A DNA stretch of 64,000 bases, from assembly GCA_037974335.1 (NCBI GenBank), contig CM075760.1:18260960-18324959 (forward strand). Reading direction: 5' to 3'. Origin of the DNA: Prionace glauca. Its lineage: Eukaryota > Chordata > Chondrichthyes > Carcharhiniformes > Carcharhinidae. Within the stretch, counting starts at the first letter, position 1. Each line of letters begins with the position of its first letter. The notes beneath the pieces are model-generated. The model did no database searches. It was not told the origin of the DNA and saw only the letters and a list, made by a program, of their open reading frames with translations. This document shows positions 53,103-64,000 of this stretch, piece after piece. The position numbers and the translations under genes were made by a program.

Positions 53103-53194
53103 GTGAGTATTATTGTGCATTCATCTCTCGTTTAGAGTTTTTAGTGCTTTGTTCCGTTGTCTTAAAGAGGTTTCATGGCTTTGGGGTTGGTGTG

Positions 53195-53370
53195 ATTCAC
53201 CAGTGAGTTCACACTGGGGAGATGCTGTTCATCAGCATTGTGTGTGGGAAGGAATTCAGTCGGTCATCCAGCTGCTGAGACACCAGTGAGTTCACAAGTG
53301 GTTACAGGGGTTGGATTCTGCTGTTTTGCTGCTGTGAAATCACATTTAGGATTGAACCATGTTCATTCAT
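53195..53370 (+). pseudogene. Zinc-finger exon relic inside an intron
   Basis: CACCAGTGAGTTCACACTGG, then GTGTGTGGGAAGGAATTCAG and CACAAGTGG, are the last finger and stop of a C2H2 exon. They are followed by GGGGTTGGATTCTGCTG, the 3' UTR start also seen behind the arrays at 54749 and 61620. A duplicate exon was lost here, leaving its tail. Confidence 0.75.
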
Positions 53371-53667
53371 CGAATCATTGATGCAGCCTTGATGGGATGA
53401 ATAGTCTCTGCACTGTAGGGGTTCCACAGATTCTTAATATTCTGTCCGAATTGAACATAATTTCACTATTTCTGATTTCCATACATCTGGAGATAAATTC
53501 CACTCCTTTGTGAGCATTTTGATTGATTTGCTGGCTCGCAAAGATGTTTCAAATTCATTATTCACTCTAAGTCAGTGAGGAAAGAGTGTTCCACGGCAAC
53601 TAGAATTGTCTGTTCTCAGTTTCTGAGCTGTATTGACAGTGGTGACTTTTGTAAACTCCTTTTACAG
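53371..53667. other. Intron stretch
   Basis: A SINE-type 3' tail scrap (CACTGTAGGGGTTCCACAG) lies at 53415-53435. Otherwise only pyrimidine-rich sequence leading to the acceptor at 53667. Confidence 0.5.
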
Positions 53668-53816
53668 GGTATTAAAAGGGGAGGATTTGCCATGAGAAAT
53701 CTCAAACGAAATTTCACATCAAGCTCTGACAGAGTCACTTGTTAGGACAGGGAAAATCATCGCCCATTTTACCATCAGTGTGACAGGAAAAGCACTGAGA
53801 CTCAGACAGCCACACC

Positions 53817-54749
53817 ATGGGAAAACCGTGGAAATGTGGGGATTGTGGAAAGGGATTCAGATCCCCATCTGAGCTGGAAACACATCGACGCAGTCACTCT
53901 GGGGAGAGGCCATTCACCTGCTATCAGTGTGGGAAGAGATTTACTAATTCATCCGACCTGCTTACACACCAGCGAGTTCACACTGGGGAGAAGCCATTCA
54001 ACTGCTCTGATTGTGGGAAGAAATTTAGTATTTCATCCAATCTAATGAGACACCGTCGAGTTCACTCTGGGGAGAGACCATTCATCTGCTCAGTATGTGG
54101 GAAAAGATGCAGAGATTCAACCACCCTGCTGGCACACCAACAAGTTCACACCGAGGAGAGGCTGTTCACTTGTTCTGAGTGTGGGAAGAGATTCACTCGG
54201 TTATCCAGTCTGCAGAGACATCATCGCGTTCACACTGGGGAGAGACCATTCACCTGCTCAGAGTGTGGGAAAGGATTCAGAGATTCATCTGATCTGCTGG
54301 CACATCAGCGAGTTCACACTGGGGAGAGGCCATTCATCTGCTCTGTGTGTGGGAAAGGATTCGGAGATTCCTCCAGCCTGCTGACACACCAGCGAGTTCA
54401 CACTGGGGAGAGGCCATTCTCCTGCTCTAATTGTGGGAAGGGATTCTCTCAGTTAGCCAACCTGCTGAGACATCAGCAAATTCACAGCGGGGAAAGGGAA
54501 AGGCCTTTTACCTGCTCAGAGTGTGAGAAGGGATTCAGTGATTTATCTACCCTGCTGACACACCAGCGAGTTCACACCGGGGAGAAGCCATTTACCTGCT
54601 CCTTGTGTGGAAAGAGATTCAATCGGTCATCCAACCTGCTGACACACCAGCGAGTTCACACTGGGGAGAGACCATTTACCTGCTCTGACTGTGGGAAGAG
54701 ATTCGTTCAGTCATCCCATCTGCTGAGACATCAGCGAGTTCACAAGTGA
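53817..54749 (+). CDS. C2H2 zinc-finger protein, 11 fingers, intact
   Basis: A 310-codon frame from ATG 53817 to TGA 54749 encodes eleven back-to-back C2H2 fingers. Each is C-x2-C-x12-H-x3-H, with H-T-G-E-R/K-P-F linkers; one linker (finger 8 to 9) is lengthened, reading H-S-G-E-R-E-R-P-F. All zinc ligands are present. The N-terminus is only M-G-K-P-W-K before finger 1, so there is no KRAB, BTB or SCAN domain; repression or activation partners cannot be guessed. The exon begins at 53668 after acceptor CTCCTTTTACAG, and about 150 bases of 5' UTR precede the ATG. With exon 2 at 52986 and the CpG promoter at 51.2 kb it forms a complete gene. It probably acts as a nuclear DNA-binding protein. Confidence 0.92.
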   Translation: MGKPWKCGDCGKGFRSPSELETHRRSHSGERPFTCYQCGKRFTNSSDLLTHQRVHTGEKPFNCSDCGKKFSISSNLMRHRRVHSGERPFICSVCGKRCRDSTTLLAHQQVHTEERLFTCSECGKRFTRLSSLQRHHRVHTGERPFTCSECGKGFRDSSDLLAHQRVHTGERPFICSVCGKGFGDSSSLLTHQRVHTGERPFSCSNCGKGFSQLANLLRHQQIHSGERERPFTCSECEKGFSDLSTLLTHQRVHTGEKPFTCSLCGKRFNRSSNLLTHQRVHTGERPFTCSDCGKRFVQSSHLLRHQRVHK

Positions 54750-54939
54750 TGTCAGTGGTCGGCTTTGGCTGTTAATCATATCCAGGACTGAAGCATTTTC
54801 ATCCTGACAGTTGGTGAAGTGGGAGGGCAGTGGATATCTTGCTGTTGGACTGGCTGGTCTCTCAATTTTAATTCCAGTGGCTGATTCCGTTAGAGCGAGG
54901 GCACATTTCCACAGAAATAATCCACAAAAGCAGATGTCA

Positions 54940-55190
54940 GATGAGACTGAGATAAGGAAAAAAATTATTAACACAAAGGGTAGTGAACTTACGGAATTCT
55001 CTACCACCGAAGGCTGTGGAATCCAAGTCACTGAATATGTTCAAGGAAGAGGTAGGTGCTTTTTATTTTAATGGCTTCAAGTGGTATGGGGAGAATATAG
55101 CATTGAGATAGAGGATCAGCCTTGATCATATTGAATGGCGGAGCAGACTCCAATGGCCTGCTCCTAGTTTCTATATTGTAGATTAATTTT
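54940..55190 (+). mobile_element. CR1 LINE 3' end
   Basis: AACACAAAGGGTAGTGAACT and GGAATTCTCTACC (the CR1 W-N-S-L-P block), then GAATGGCGGAGCAGACTCC and AATGGCCTGCTCCTAG, mark a diverged 3' end within the 3' UTR of the zinc-finger gene. Confidence 0.8.
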
Positions 55191-55416
55191 ATTCTGGATA
55201 GTAAATAGTTCTTTTCCTACCACTGCAGGTCCCTTGTCCTTTATCCCTGCTCGTTCAGAGGTTAGCTGCACTCTGAACAGTCTTTCTTCACTGATTTCTC
55301 AGCTGCTCTCATTGCCTGTCCCATCGAGAGGCCAGTCCACATTCTGATATTATCGACCTGTGCCATCTTGGGCCTTCCTCGTACATGTTTTCCAGGTGTT
55401 TTGTCTCACATTGGTC

Positions 55417-55422
55417 AATAAA
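55417..55422 (+). terminator. Candidate poly(A) signal of the zinc-finger gene
   Basis: TTGGTCAATAAAAATGCC contains AATAAA and is followed within 25 bases by GT-rich sequence. It lies 670 bases past the stop. Confidence 0.55.
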
Positions 55423-55529
55423 AATGCCTTTCACCGGGATGCTGTGTCACAAGTCTTTGTATTAGCTAAAGTTTTGGCAATACTTTGTCTCTGAAAGAAA
55501 CCCTGTAACATCCTGAACATCACTGGTCT

Positions 55530-55698
55530 TTGAATGTGGAAGGAGCAATGTTACATCTATTCTGTCCCTGGGAAGAGATTTCAGATATAATTGTGACTAG
55601 AAAAGCACCGAGACACACACACACCCTACTGAGAGTGTTCCAGTGAACTGAGTGTGGAAAGAGTTTTAACCAGTTACACAGTCTGAAAATACATCATA
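55530..55698 (+). pseudogene. Zinc-finger exon relic cut by CR1 copy D
   Basis: The end reads E-C-G-K-S-F-N-Q-L-H-S-L-K-I-H-H (half finger), preceded by AAAGCACCGAGACACACACA. The array stops exactly where CR1 copy D begins, at about 55699. Confidence 0.75.
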
Positions 55699-56976
55699 CT
55701 TCAGCATGGATTTGTCAAGGGCAGGTCGTGCCTTACGAGCCTAGTTGAGTTCTTCGATAATGTGACTGAACACATTGACGAAGGAAGTACCGTGGACGTA
55801 GTGTACATGGACTTCAGCAAGGCTTTTGATAAGGTCCCCCATGCAAGACTTCTTGAGAAGGTGAGAGGGCATGGGATCCAAGGGCCTTTGGCCTTGTGGA
55901 TCCAGAACTGGCTTGCCTGCAGAAGGCAGAGAGTGGTTGTGGATGGGTCTTTTTCGGAATGGAGGTCAGTCACCAGTGGGGTGCCCCAGGGATCTGTTCT
56001 GGGACCCTTGCTGTTTGTCATTTTCATAAATGACCTGGATGAGGAAGTGGAGGGATGGGTTAGCAAGTTCGCTGATGACACGAAGGTCGGCGGTGTTATG
56101 GATGGTCTGGAAGGATGTCAAAAGTTGCAGCAGGACATAGATAGGATGCAGGAATGGGCGGAGAAGTGGCAGATGGACTTCAACGCGGATAAATGTGTAG
56201 TCGTCCATTTCGGCAGAACCAACGGGATGAACGAGTACACTATTAAGGGCAGGGGTCTTAGTAGCGTTGAAGAGCAGAAGGATCTCGGGGTCCGGGTTCA
56301 CAGGACTCTTAAATCGGCCTCGCAGGTGGAGGAGGTGGTCAAGAAGGCGTATGGTGTACTGGCCTTCATTAATCGAGGGATTGAGTTTAGGAGTCGGGAG
56401 GTAATGCTGCAACTTTACAGGACCCTCGTCAGGCCTCATTTGGAGTACTGTGCGCAGTTCTGGTCGCCTCACTATAGGAAAGACGTAGAAGCTATTGAAA
56501 GGGTGCAGAGGAGATTTACAAGGATGTTGCCTGGACTGGGAGGCATGCCTTATGAAGATAGGTTGAGGGAGCTGGGACTCTTTTCCCTGGAGAGGCGAAG
56601 GTTGAGAGGCGACCTGATAGAAGTTTATAAAATGTTGAGAGGAATAGATAGGGTGGACTCTCAGAGGCTATTTCCCCGGGTTGAAATGGTCGCTACGAGA
56701 GGACACAGATTTAAGGTGCGGGGAGGGAAGTACAGAGGTGATGTTAGGGGTAAGTTTTTCACTCAGAGGGTGGTGAGTGAATGGAATCGGCTGCCGTCGT
56801 CAGTGGTGGAGGCGAACTCGCTGGGGTCTTTTAAAAGACTTCTGGATGAGTATATGGGGTTTAATGGGATTGGGGGTTATAGATAGTTCTATAGATTGGT
56901 GGGGTTGATGCGATCGGCGCAACTCGAGGGCCGAAGGGCCTGTTTGTGCTGTAATGTTCTATGTTCTATGTTCTTA
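55699..56976 (+). mobile_element. CR1 LINE copy D, 5'-truncated, young
   Basis: The frame is open from H-G-F-V-K-G-R-S-C-L through F-S-K-A-F-D-K-V-P-H and F-A-D-D-T-K to the natural stop after G-G-Y-R. The 3' end TAATGTTCTATGTTCTATGT is complete. It starts slightly further upstream in the element than copy C. Confidence 0.93.
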
Positions 56977-57243
56977 TAGGGTAAGTAAATGGGAATGTGG
57001 GAAAGATAAAATATAATTTAGGGAAAAAGGGGAAAAATGTCCGCATTGTTGGAAAGAATAGAAAATCAGCATTTTATTTAAATAGAGAGGCTGCAGAATT
57101 CCACAGTTGTCCCCCTGATGAGGGATATACTCAGCATGATCACTGTGACTGTGTCCTGTCAATGTACAGCTGCATTGTAAGGCCAGCATCATCTCTGAAG
57201 GAGCTGCCAGTTCATCCCTTTTCCTCAGAGCCTTCAGAGTTTT
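56977..57243. other. Spacer
   Basis: No gene or repeat recognised. Confidence 0.5.
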
Positions 57244-57905
57244 AGAATGATTATAGCAAATAAAGAGGTCATTCAGCCCATCTGTTCACACCCAAACCAG
57301 CTTTCTGAGAGAGTGACACAGCCAGTCCCATTCCCCAGCCTCTCCCTCAGTCACTCCCCAACCACTCCCTCAGTCACTCCCCGACCTCTCCCTCAGTCAC
57401 TGCACGGCCTTTCTCTCATAACCCTGAACATTTTTTCTCTTCAGATAATTATCCAGTTGTGTTTTGAAATCTTGTTTGAAGCTCCACCTCACACTGGGTC
57501 AGTACATACCAGGTTCTAACCAGTCACTCTGTAAATGGGATTTCCTCAGGTCACCATTTCACAAATTATTTCACAAATTGCCTTTATTCTGTGTCCTTTC
57601 CTTCTTGACCCTTTTGCCAATCAGAATAGTTTCTTCTTATCTACTCTGTCCAAATCCCTCTTGATTTTGAATATTTCGATCGAATCTCCTCTTCTGTATA
57701 GAGATCAGCCCCAGCTTTGCCAGTTTACCCTCATAACAGAAGTTTCTCATCCCTGGAACCAGTCCCATTAATTTTTTTCAGCATCCTCTACAATGTCTTC
57801 ACCTCCTTCCTTTAGCAATCTATCCAGAGTTGGCCACAATGCTCTAGTTGAGGCCGAATCAATGTTTTATTCTGGTTCATCACAACTTCCTTGTTATTTG
57901 GGTAT
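57244..57905 (-). mobile_element. Old CR1/L3-like fragment, reverse, with short internal repeat
   Basis: GGTCATTCAGCCCATCTG opens it. Decayed reverse-strand coding follows (plus-strand CCAGAGTTGGCCACAATGCT is the reverse of a CR1 E-Y-C-x-x-L-W block). CTCCCTCAGTCACTCCCC is repeated three to four times near 57342-57400. Confidence 0.6.
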
Positions 57906-58121
57906 TTGGACATCAGCCTTTCTCCTGTCAATATACAGCTGCCTTATGGGCTGTGGTGACACATTTGAAAGAGTCACCCATCGTCGCCACTCCCCTCTCC
58001 CCAGAGCCCTGCTAACTTTATCTTCAACTGTAGATCCAATTCACTTTGGCAAGATGTATCTGAATCTGCTTCCATCCTCTTTCAGGCAGAACATTCCAGA
58101 ACAGAATTACTTGAGAAATGA

Positions 58122-60565
58122 ATGGAATGCTGCCGGGATAATTTCCTTGAACAGTGTGTGTTGGAGCCGACGAGGGAGCGAGCTATCTTGGATCTGGTGC
58201 TATGTAATGAGGCGGGTAGAATTAGGGACCTTGCGGTGAAGGATCCTCTTGGAGAGAGTGATCATTGTATGGTGGAGTTTCTGGTGCAGATGGAGGAGGA
58301 GAAAGTGGGTTCCCAGACACGCGTCCTTTGTTTGAATAGAGGGGAGTATGGTAGGATGAGAGAAGAATTGGCGAATGTGGACTGGGGGAACGCGTTGGAA
58401 GGTAGGTCTGCTGAGGAGCAGTGGAGGATCTTTAAGGAGATCTTTCTTGGTGCTCAGCAGAAATTTATTCCGATGGTTAAAAAGGACAGTAGGAGGAGAG
58501 GTAATAAGCCGTGGATAACGAAGGAGGTGAAGGAAAGTATTAAATTAAAAGCGGAGAAGTTTAGAGTAGCTAAGAGCAGTGGGCGAGAAGAGGATTGGGA
58601 AAGGTTTAAATGTCAACAAAGATTGACAAAGAAATTGATAAAGGAGGGTAGGAGAAGCTATGAGGCTGGGCTAGCACTTAATATAAAAAAGGATAGCAAG
58701 AGTTTTTATAAATATATAAAAAGGAAGAGGCTGGCTAGGATAAACGTTGGTCCTTTAGAGGATGAGAAAGGGGAGCTAGTGGTAGGGGATAGGGATATGG
58801 CTAAGGTCTTGAATAACTTCTTTGTTTCTGTCTTCACGGAGGAGGACGTGAATAATTTGCCGGGTGTTAGCGATGGAAAGGTGGTAGGAATGGAGGGTCT
58901 TAATGACATTACTGTTACTAGAGAGGTGGTGCTCGACAGACTGGAGGGGCTGATTGTGGACAAGTCCCCAGGACCGGATGGAATGCATCCGAGGGTTCTG
59001 AAAGAAATGGCGGAGGTGATAGTGGATGCCTTGGTGGTTATTTTCCAGACGTCGCTGGATTCCGGGGAAGTGCCGGAAGATTGGAAAACAGCTAATGTTA
59101 CGCCGTTGTTTAAGAAGGGTGCCAGGCAAAAGGCGGGGAATTATAGGCCGGTTAGTTTAACGTCTGTGGTAGGTAAAATGTTAGAAACCGTCATTAAGGA
59201 GGAAATAGCGAGGCATCTTGAGGGGAATTGCTTGATAGGGCGGACGCAACACGGTTTCATTAAAGGGAAGTCGTGTCTGACAAATTTACTGGAGTTCTAT
59301 GAGGATGTGTCTAGGGCAGTGGATGGAGGAGAGCCGGTGGATGTGGTCTTTCTGGATTTTCAGAAGGCGTTTGACAAGGTACCTCACAAGAGGTTATTGC
59401 AGAAGGTCAGGGGACATGGAGTTGGGGGTAGGGTGTTAGCGTGGATAGAGGATTGGTTGTCAAATAGGAGGCAGAGAGTGGGGGTCAATGGATGCTATTC
59501 GGATTGGCGGTTGGTGACTAGTGGGGTGCCCCAGGGGTCGGTGCTGGGGCCTCAGCTATTTACCATTTATATAGATGATCTGGAGGAGGGAACCGAGTGC
59601 AGGGTGTCGAAATTTGCTGATGACACCAAGATTGGGGGAAAGGCAAATTGTGCGGAGGGTGTGGAGAGTCTGCAGAAGGATCTAGATAGGCTGGGCGAAT
59701 GGGCCAGGAAATGGCAAATGGAATTCAATGTTGGCAAGTGTGAGGTGGTCCACTTTGGTAGGAGGAATGGTAGGAAGGACTATTACTTACGGGGCGAAAA
59801 ACTGCAGCAGGCGACGGTGCAGAGGGACCTCGGGGTCCTTGTGCATGAGTCGCAAAAACCCAGCTTGCAGGTGCAGCAGGTGGTCAGGAAGGCGAATGGG
59901 ATGCTGGCCTTCATAGCGAAGGGGATTGAATATAAAAGTAGGGAGGTCTTGCTGCAGCTGTATAGGGCATTGGTGAGGCCGCAGCTGGAGTACTGTGTGC
60001 AGTTTTGGGCGCCGCACCTGCGCAAGGATGTTTTGGCCCTGGAGGGAGTGCAGAGGAGGTTTACTCGGCTGATACCGGAGTTGAGGGGATTGAGCTATGA
60101 GGAGAGGCTGAATAAACTAGGCTTGTACTCGTTAGAGTTTAGAAGAATGAGGGGAGATCTCATTGAGACGTATAAGATGATGAATGGGATGGATAGGATA
60201 GAGGTGGAGAGACTGTTCCCGCTCAAAAAAGACAGTAGGACTAGGGGGCACAGCCTCAAGATAAAGGGGGGGCGGTTTAGAACAGAGTTGAGGAGGAACT
60301 TCTTCACTCAAAGGGTGGTGAATCTCTGGAATTCTCTGCCCGTTGAAGTGGTGGAGGCTGCCTCGCTAAATATTTTTAAGAAACGGGTTGATGGGTTTTT
60401 GATAAGAGAGGGGATTAAGGGTTATGGGGAGAGGGCGGGAAGGTGGAGCTGAGTCACGACAGATCAGCCATGATCTTATTGAATGGCGGGGCAGGCTCGA
60501 AGGGCCAGATGGCCTACTCCTGCTCCTATTTCTTATGTTCTTATGTTCTTATGTTCTTATGAATG
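58122..60565 (+). mobile_element. CR1 LINE copy E with 776-codon open ORF2
   Basis: An unbroken frame runs from 58122 to 60452. Residues about 20-60 are the end of the AP endonuclease domain (I-L-D-L-V-L-C-N, then E-S-D-H-C with the S-D-H triad). About 280-520 is reverse transcriptase (S-P-G-P-D-G near 280, F-Q-K-A-F-D-K-V-P-H near 410, S-G-V-P-Q-G-S-V-L-G-P, F-A-D-D-T-K near 497). A C-terminal region with E-Y-C-V-Q-F-W and R-V-V-N-L-W-N-S-L-P follows. Most of the endonuclease and all of ORF1 are missing, so the ATG is internal. The 3' tail is TTCTTATG repeated. It is the longest coding stretch in the window and a different subfamily from copies B-D. Confidence 0.93.
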
Positions 60566-62377
<1,812 letters not shown>

Positions 62378-62379
<2 letters not shown>

Positions 62380-63390
62380 GAGTTCACAGATTCACCACTC
62401 TCTGGCTGAAAAAATTCCTCTTCATCTTTGTTTTAAAGGATCATCTCTTTATTCTGAGATGGTGCCCTCTGGTTCTAGTTTTTCCTATGAATGAAACATC
62501 CTTTCTGCATCCACTCTATCCAGGCCTCGCAGTACCTGTTAGTTTCAGTAAGACCTCCCCTCATCCTTCTCAACTCTAGCTCATACAACAAGCTCTTCAT
62601 TCCAGGGATCATTCTTGTGAACCTCCTCTGGACCCTTTCCAAGACCAGCAGATCCTTCCTGAGATATGGGGACCAAAACTGCTCACAATACTCCAAATGG
62701 GGTCTGACCAGAGCTTTATACAGCCTCAGAAGTACATCCCTGCTCTTGAATTCTAACCCTCTCAACATGAATGCTAACATTGCATTTACTTTCCTAACTA
62801 CCGACTGAAACTGCATGCTAACCGAAAGAGAATCTTGAACAAAACTCCCAAATCCCTTTGTGCTTCTGATTTCCTAAGCATTTCCCTGTTTAGAAAAGTC
62901 TCCATTCATCCTTCCAAAGTGAATAACCTCACACTTTTCCACATTGTAATCCATCAGCCACTTCTTTGCCCACTCTCGAAACTCATCCAAGTTGTTCTGC
63001 CATCCCCTGCTTCCTCAATACTACCTATCCCTCTACATATCTTTGTATCATTTGCAAACTTAGTCACAGTGATTTCAAATTGTTATATTGTGAAAAAATG
63101 TGGTCCCAGCATCAACCTGAGGCACACCACTAGTCACCAGCTGCCATACTGAAAAAGACCCCTTTTATCCTCACTCTCTGCCTCTGCCAGTCAACCAATC
63201 CTTTATCCATGCCAGGATCTTACACTTAACACCATGGACTCTTAATTTATTTAACAGTCTCCTTTGCAGCACCTTGTCAAAGGCTTTCTGGAAATCTAAG
63301 TAAATAACATCCACTCGTTCTCCTTTATCGAACTTCCTTGTTACCTCCTCAAAGAACTCAGAACAGATCTGTCAGACATGACTCCCCCTT
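62378..63390 (-). mobile_element. CR1 LINE fragment, old, reverse
   Basis: The minus strand carries decayed RT C-terminal coding (R-G-L-E-F-K-S-R-D-V-L, L-V-R-P-H-L-E-Y-C-E-Q-F-W, R-R-F-T-R-M-I-P-G). It spans about 1 kb and is diverged from all the young copies. Confidence 0.8.
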
Positions 63391-63391
63391 G

Positions 63392-63988
63392 CTGCGGCTG
63401 TATAGGGCATTGGTGAGGCCGCAGCTGGAGTACTGTGTGCAGTTTTGGGCGCTGTACTTACGCAAGGATATCTTGGCCTTGGAGGGAGTGCAGAGGAGGT
63501 TTACTAGGCTGATACCGGAGTTGAGGGGTTTGAGCTATGAGAGGCTGAATAAACTAGGCTTGTGCTCATTAGAGTTTAGAAGAATGAGGGGAGATCTCAT
63601 TGAGACGTATAAGATAATGAATGGGATGGATAGGATAGAGGTGGAGAGGCTCTTCCCGCTCAGAAAGGATAGTAGGACGAGGGGGCACAGCCTCAAGATA
63701 AAGGGGGGGGGGCGCGGTTTAGAACGGAGTTGAGGAGGAATTTCTTCACTCAAAGGGTGGTGAATCTCTGGAATTCTCTGCCCGTTGAAGTGGTGGAGGC
63801 TGCCTCGCTAAATATTTTTAAGACGCGGGTTGATGGGTTTTTGATAAGAGAGGGGATTAAGGGTTATGGGGAGAGGGCGGGAATGTGGAACTGAGACACG
63901 ACAGATCAGCCATGATCTTATTGAATGGCGGGGCAGGCTCGAGGGGCTAGATGGCCTACTCCTGCTCCTATTTCTTATGTTCTTATTG
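63392..63988 (+). mobile_element. CR1 LINE copy F, 3' end, same subfamily as copy E
   Basis: It begins CTGCGGCTGTATAGGGCATT and follows copy E closely (A-L-V-R-P-Q-L-E-Y-C-V-Q-F-W) to K-I-K-G-G. There a longer G run shifts the frame. The tail TTCTTATGTTCTTAT ends it. It is younger than the fragment it abuts. Confidence 0.9.
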
Positions 63989-64000
63989 ACGAAGCCGTGC

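Noticed and set aside
57793-58239. 148-codon open frame running into the CR1 copy E start
   Set aside because: It crosses an old LINE fragment and the truncated 5' end of copy E in the wrong frame.

Overview
The window looks like nuclear DNA of an elasmobranch, most likely a shark. The dispersed repeats are the kind that dominate elasmobranch genomes: tRNA-derived SINEs with the GGTTCGATTC B box, CR1 LINEs whose 3' ends carry TTCTATG or TTCTTATG microsatellites, an L2-type tail, and Penelope-like elements. T-cell-receptor-type V segments, C2H2 zinc-finger genes and CpG promoters confirm a jawed vertebrate. No species can be named from sequence alone, and no prokaryotic or viral genes are seen.

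Region by region: 0-14.2 kb is a repeat field. It holds a 120-bp satellite, a 2.1-kb tandem duplication that twice carries an acceptor plus AATAAA terminal-exon-like module, GA-rich simple repeats, and then four minisatellites in a row with every G run on the + strand. At 14.3 kb there is a near-perfect 202-bp palindrome inside a Penelope-type insertion with target-site duplications. At 15.6 kb lies a broken immunoglobulin-heavy-type V segment with a 23-spacer recombination signal (RSS). From 16.7 to 31.2 kb there are two minus-strand zinc-finger genes, one broken and one with an intact C-terminal array, with non-coding exons and CpG promoters. From 31.6 to 47.2 kb is a small TCR alpha/delta-type V cluster: three apparently intact V segments (37.4-37.8 kb minus, 38.8-39.3 kb minus, 42.1-43.1 kb plus) and about five relics, in both orientations. 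From 51.2 to 55.4 kb is an intact plus-strand 11-finger zinc-finger gene with promoter, non-coding exon, coding exon and candidate poly(A) signal. From 55.5 to 64 kb are zinc-finger relics and CR1 copies, including a 776-codon open CR1 reading frame.

How the parts relate: the V segments would supply antigen-receptor diversity through RAG recombination at 23-spacer RSSs. No D, J or constant exon was recognised, so the joining partners must lie outside. The zinc-finger genes are paralogues sharing exon layout, promoter sequence and 3' flanks, typical of birth-and-death clusters. Retroelement insertion has cut several V and zinc-finger copies. Coordinates of relics and repeat edges were read by eye and are approximate to about 10-30 bases.
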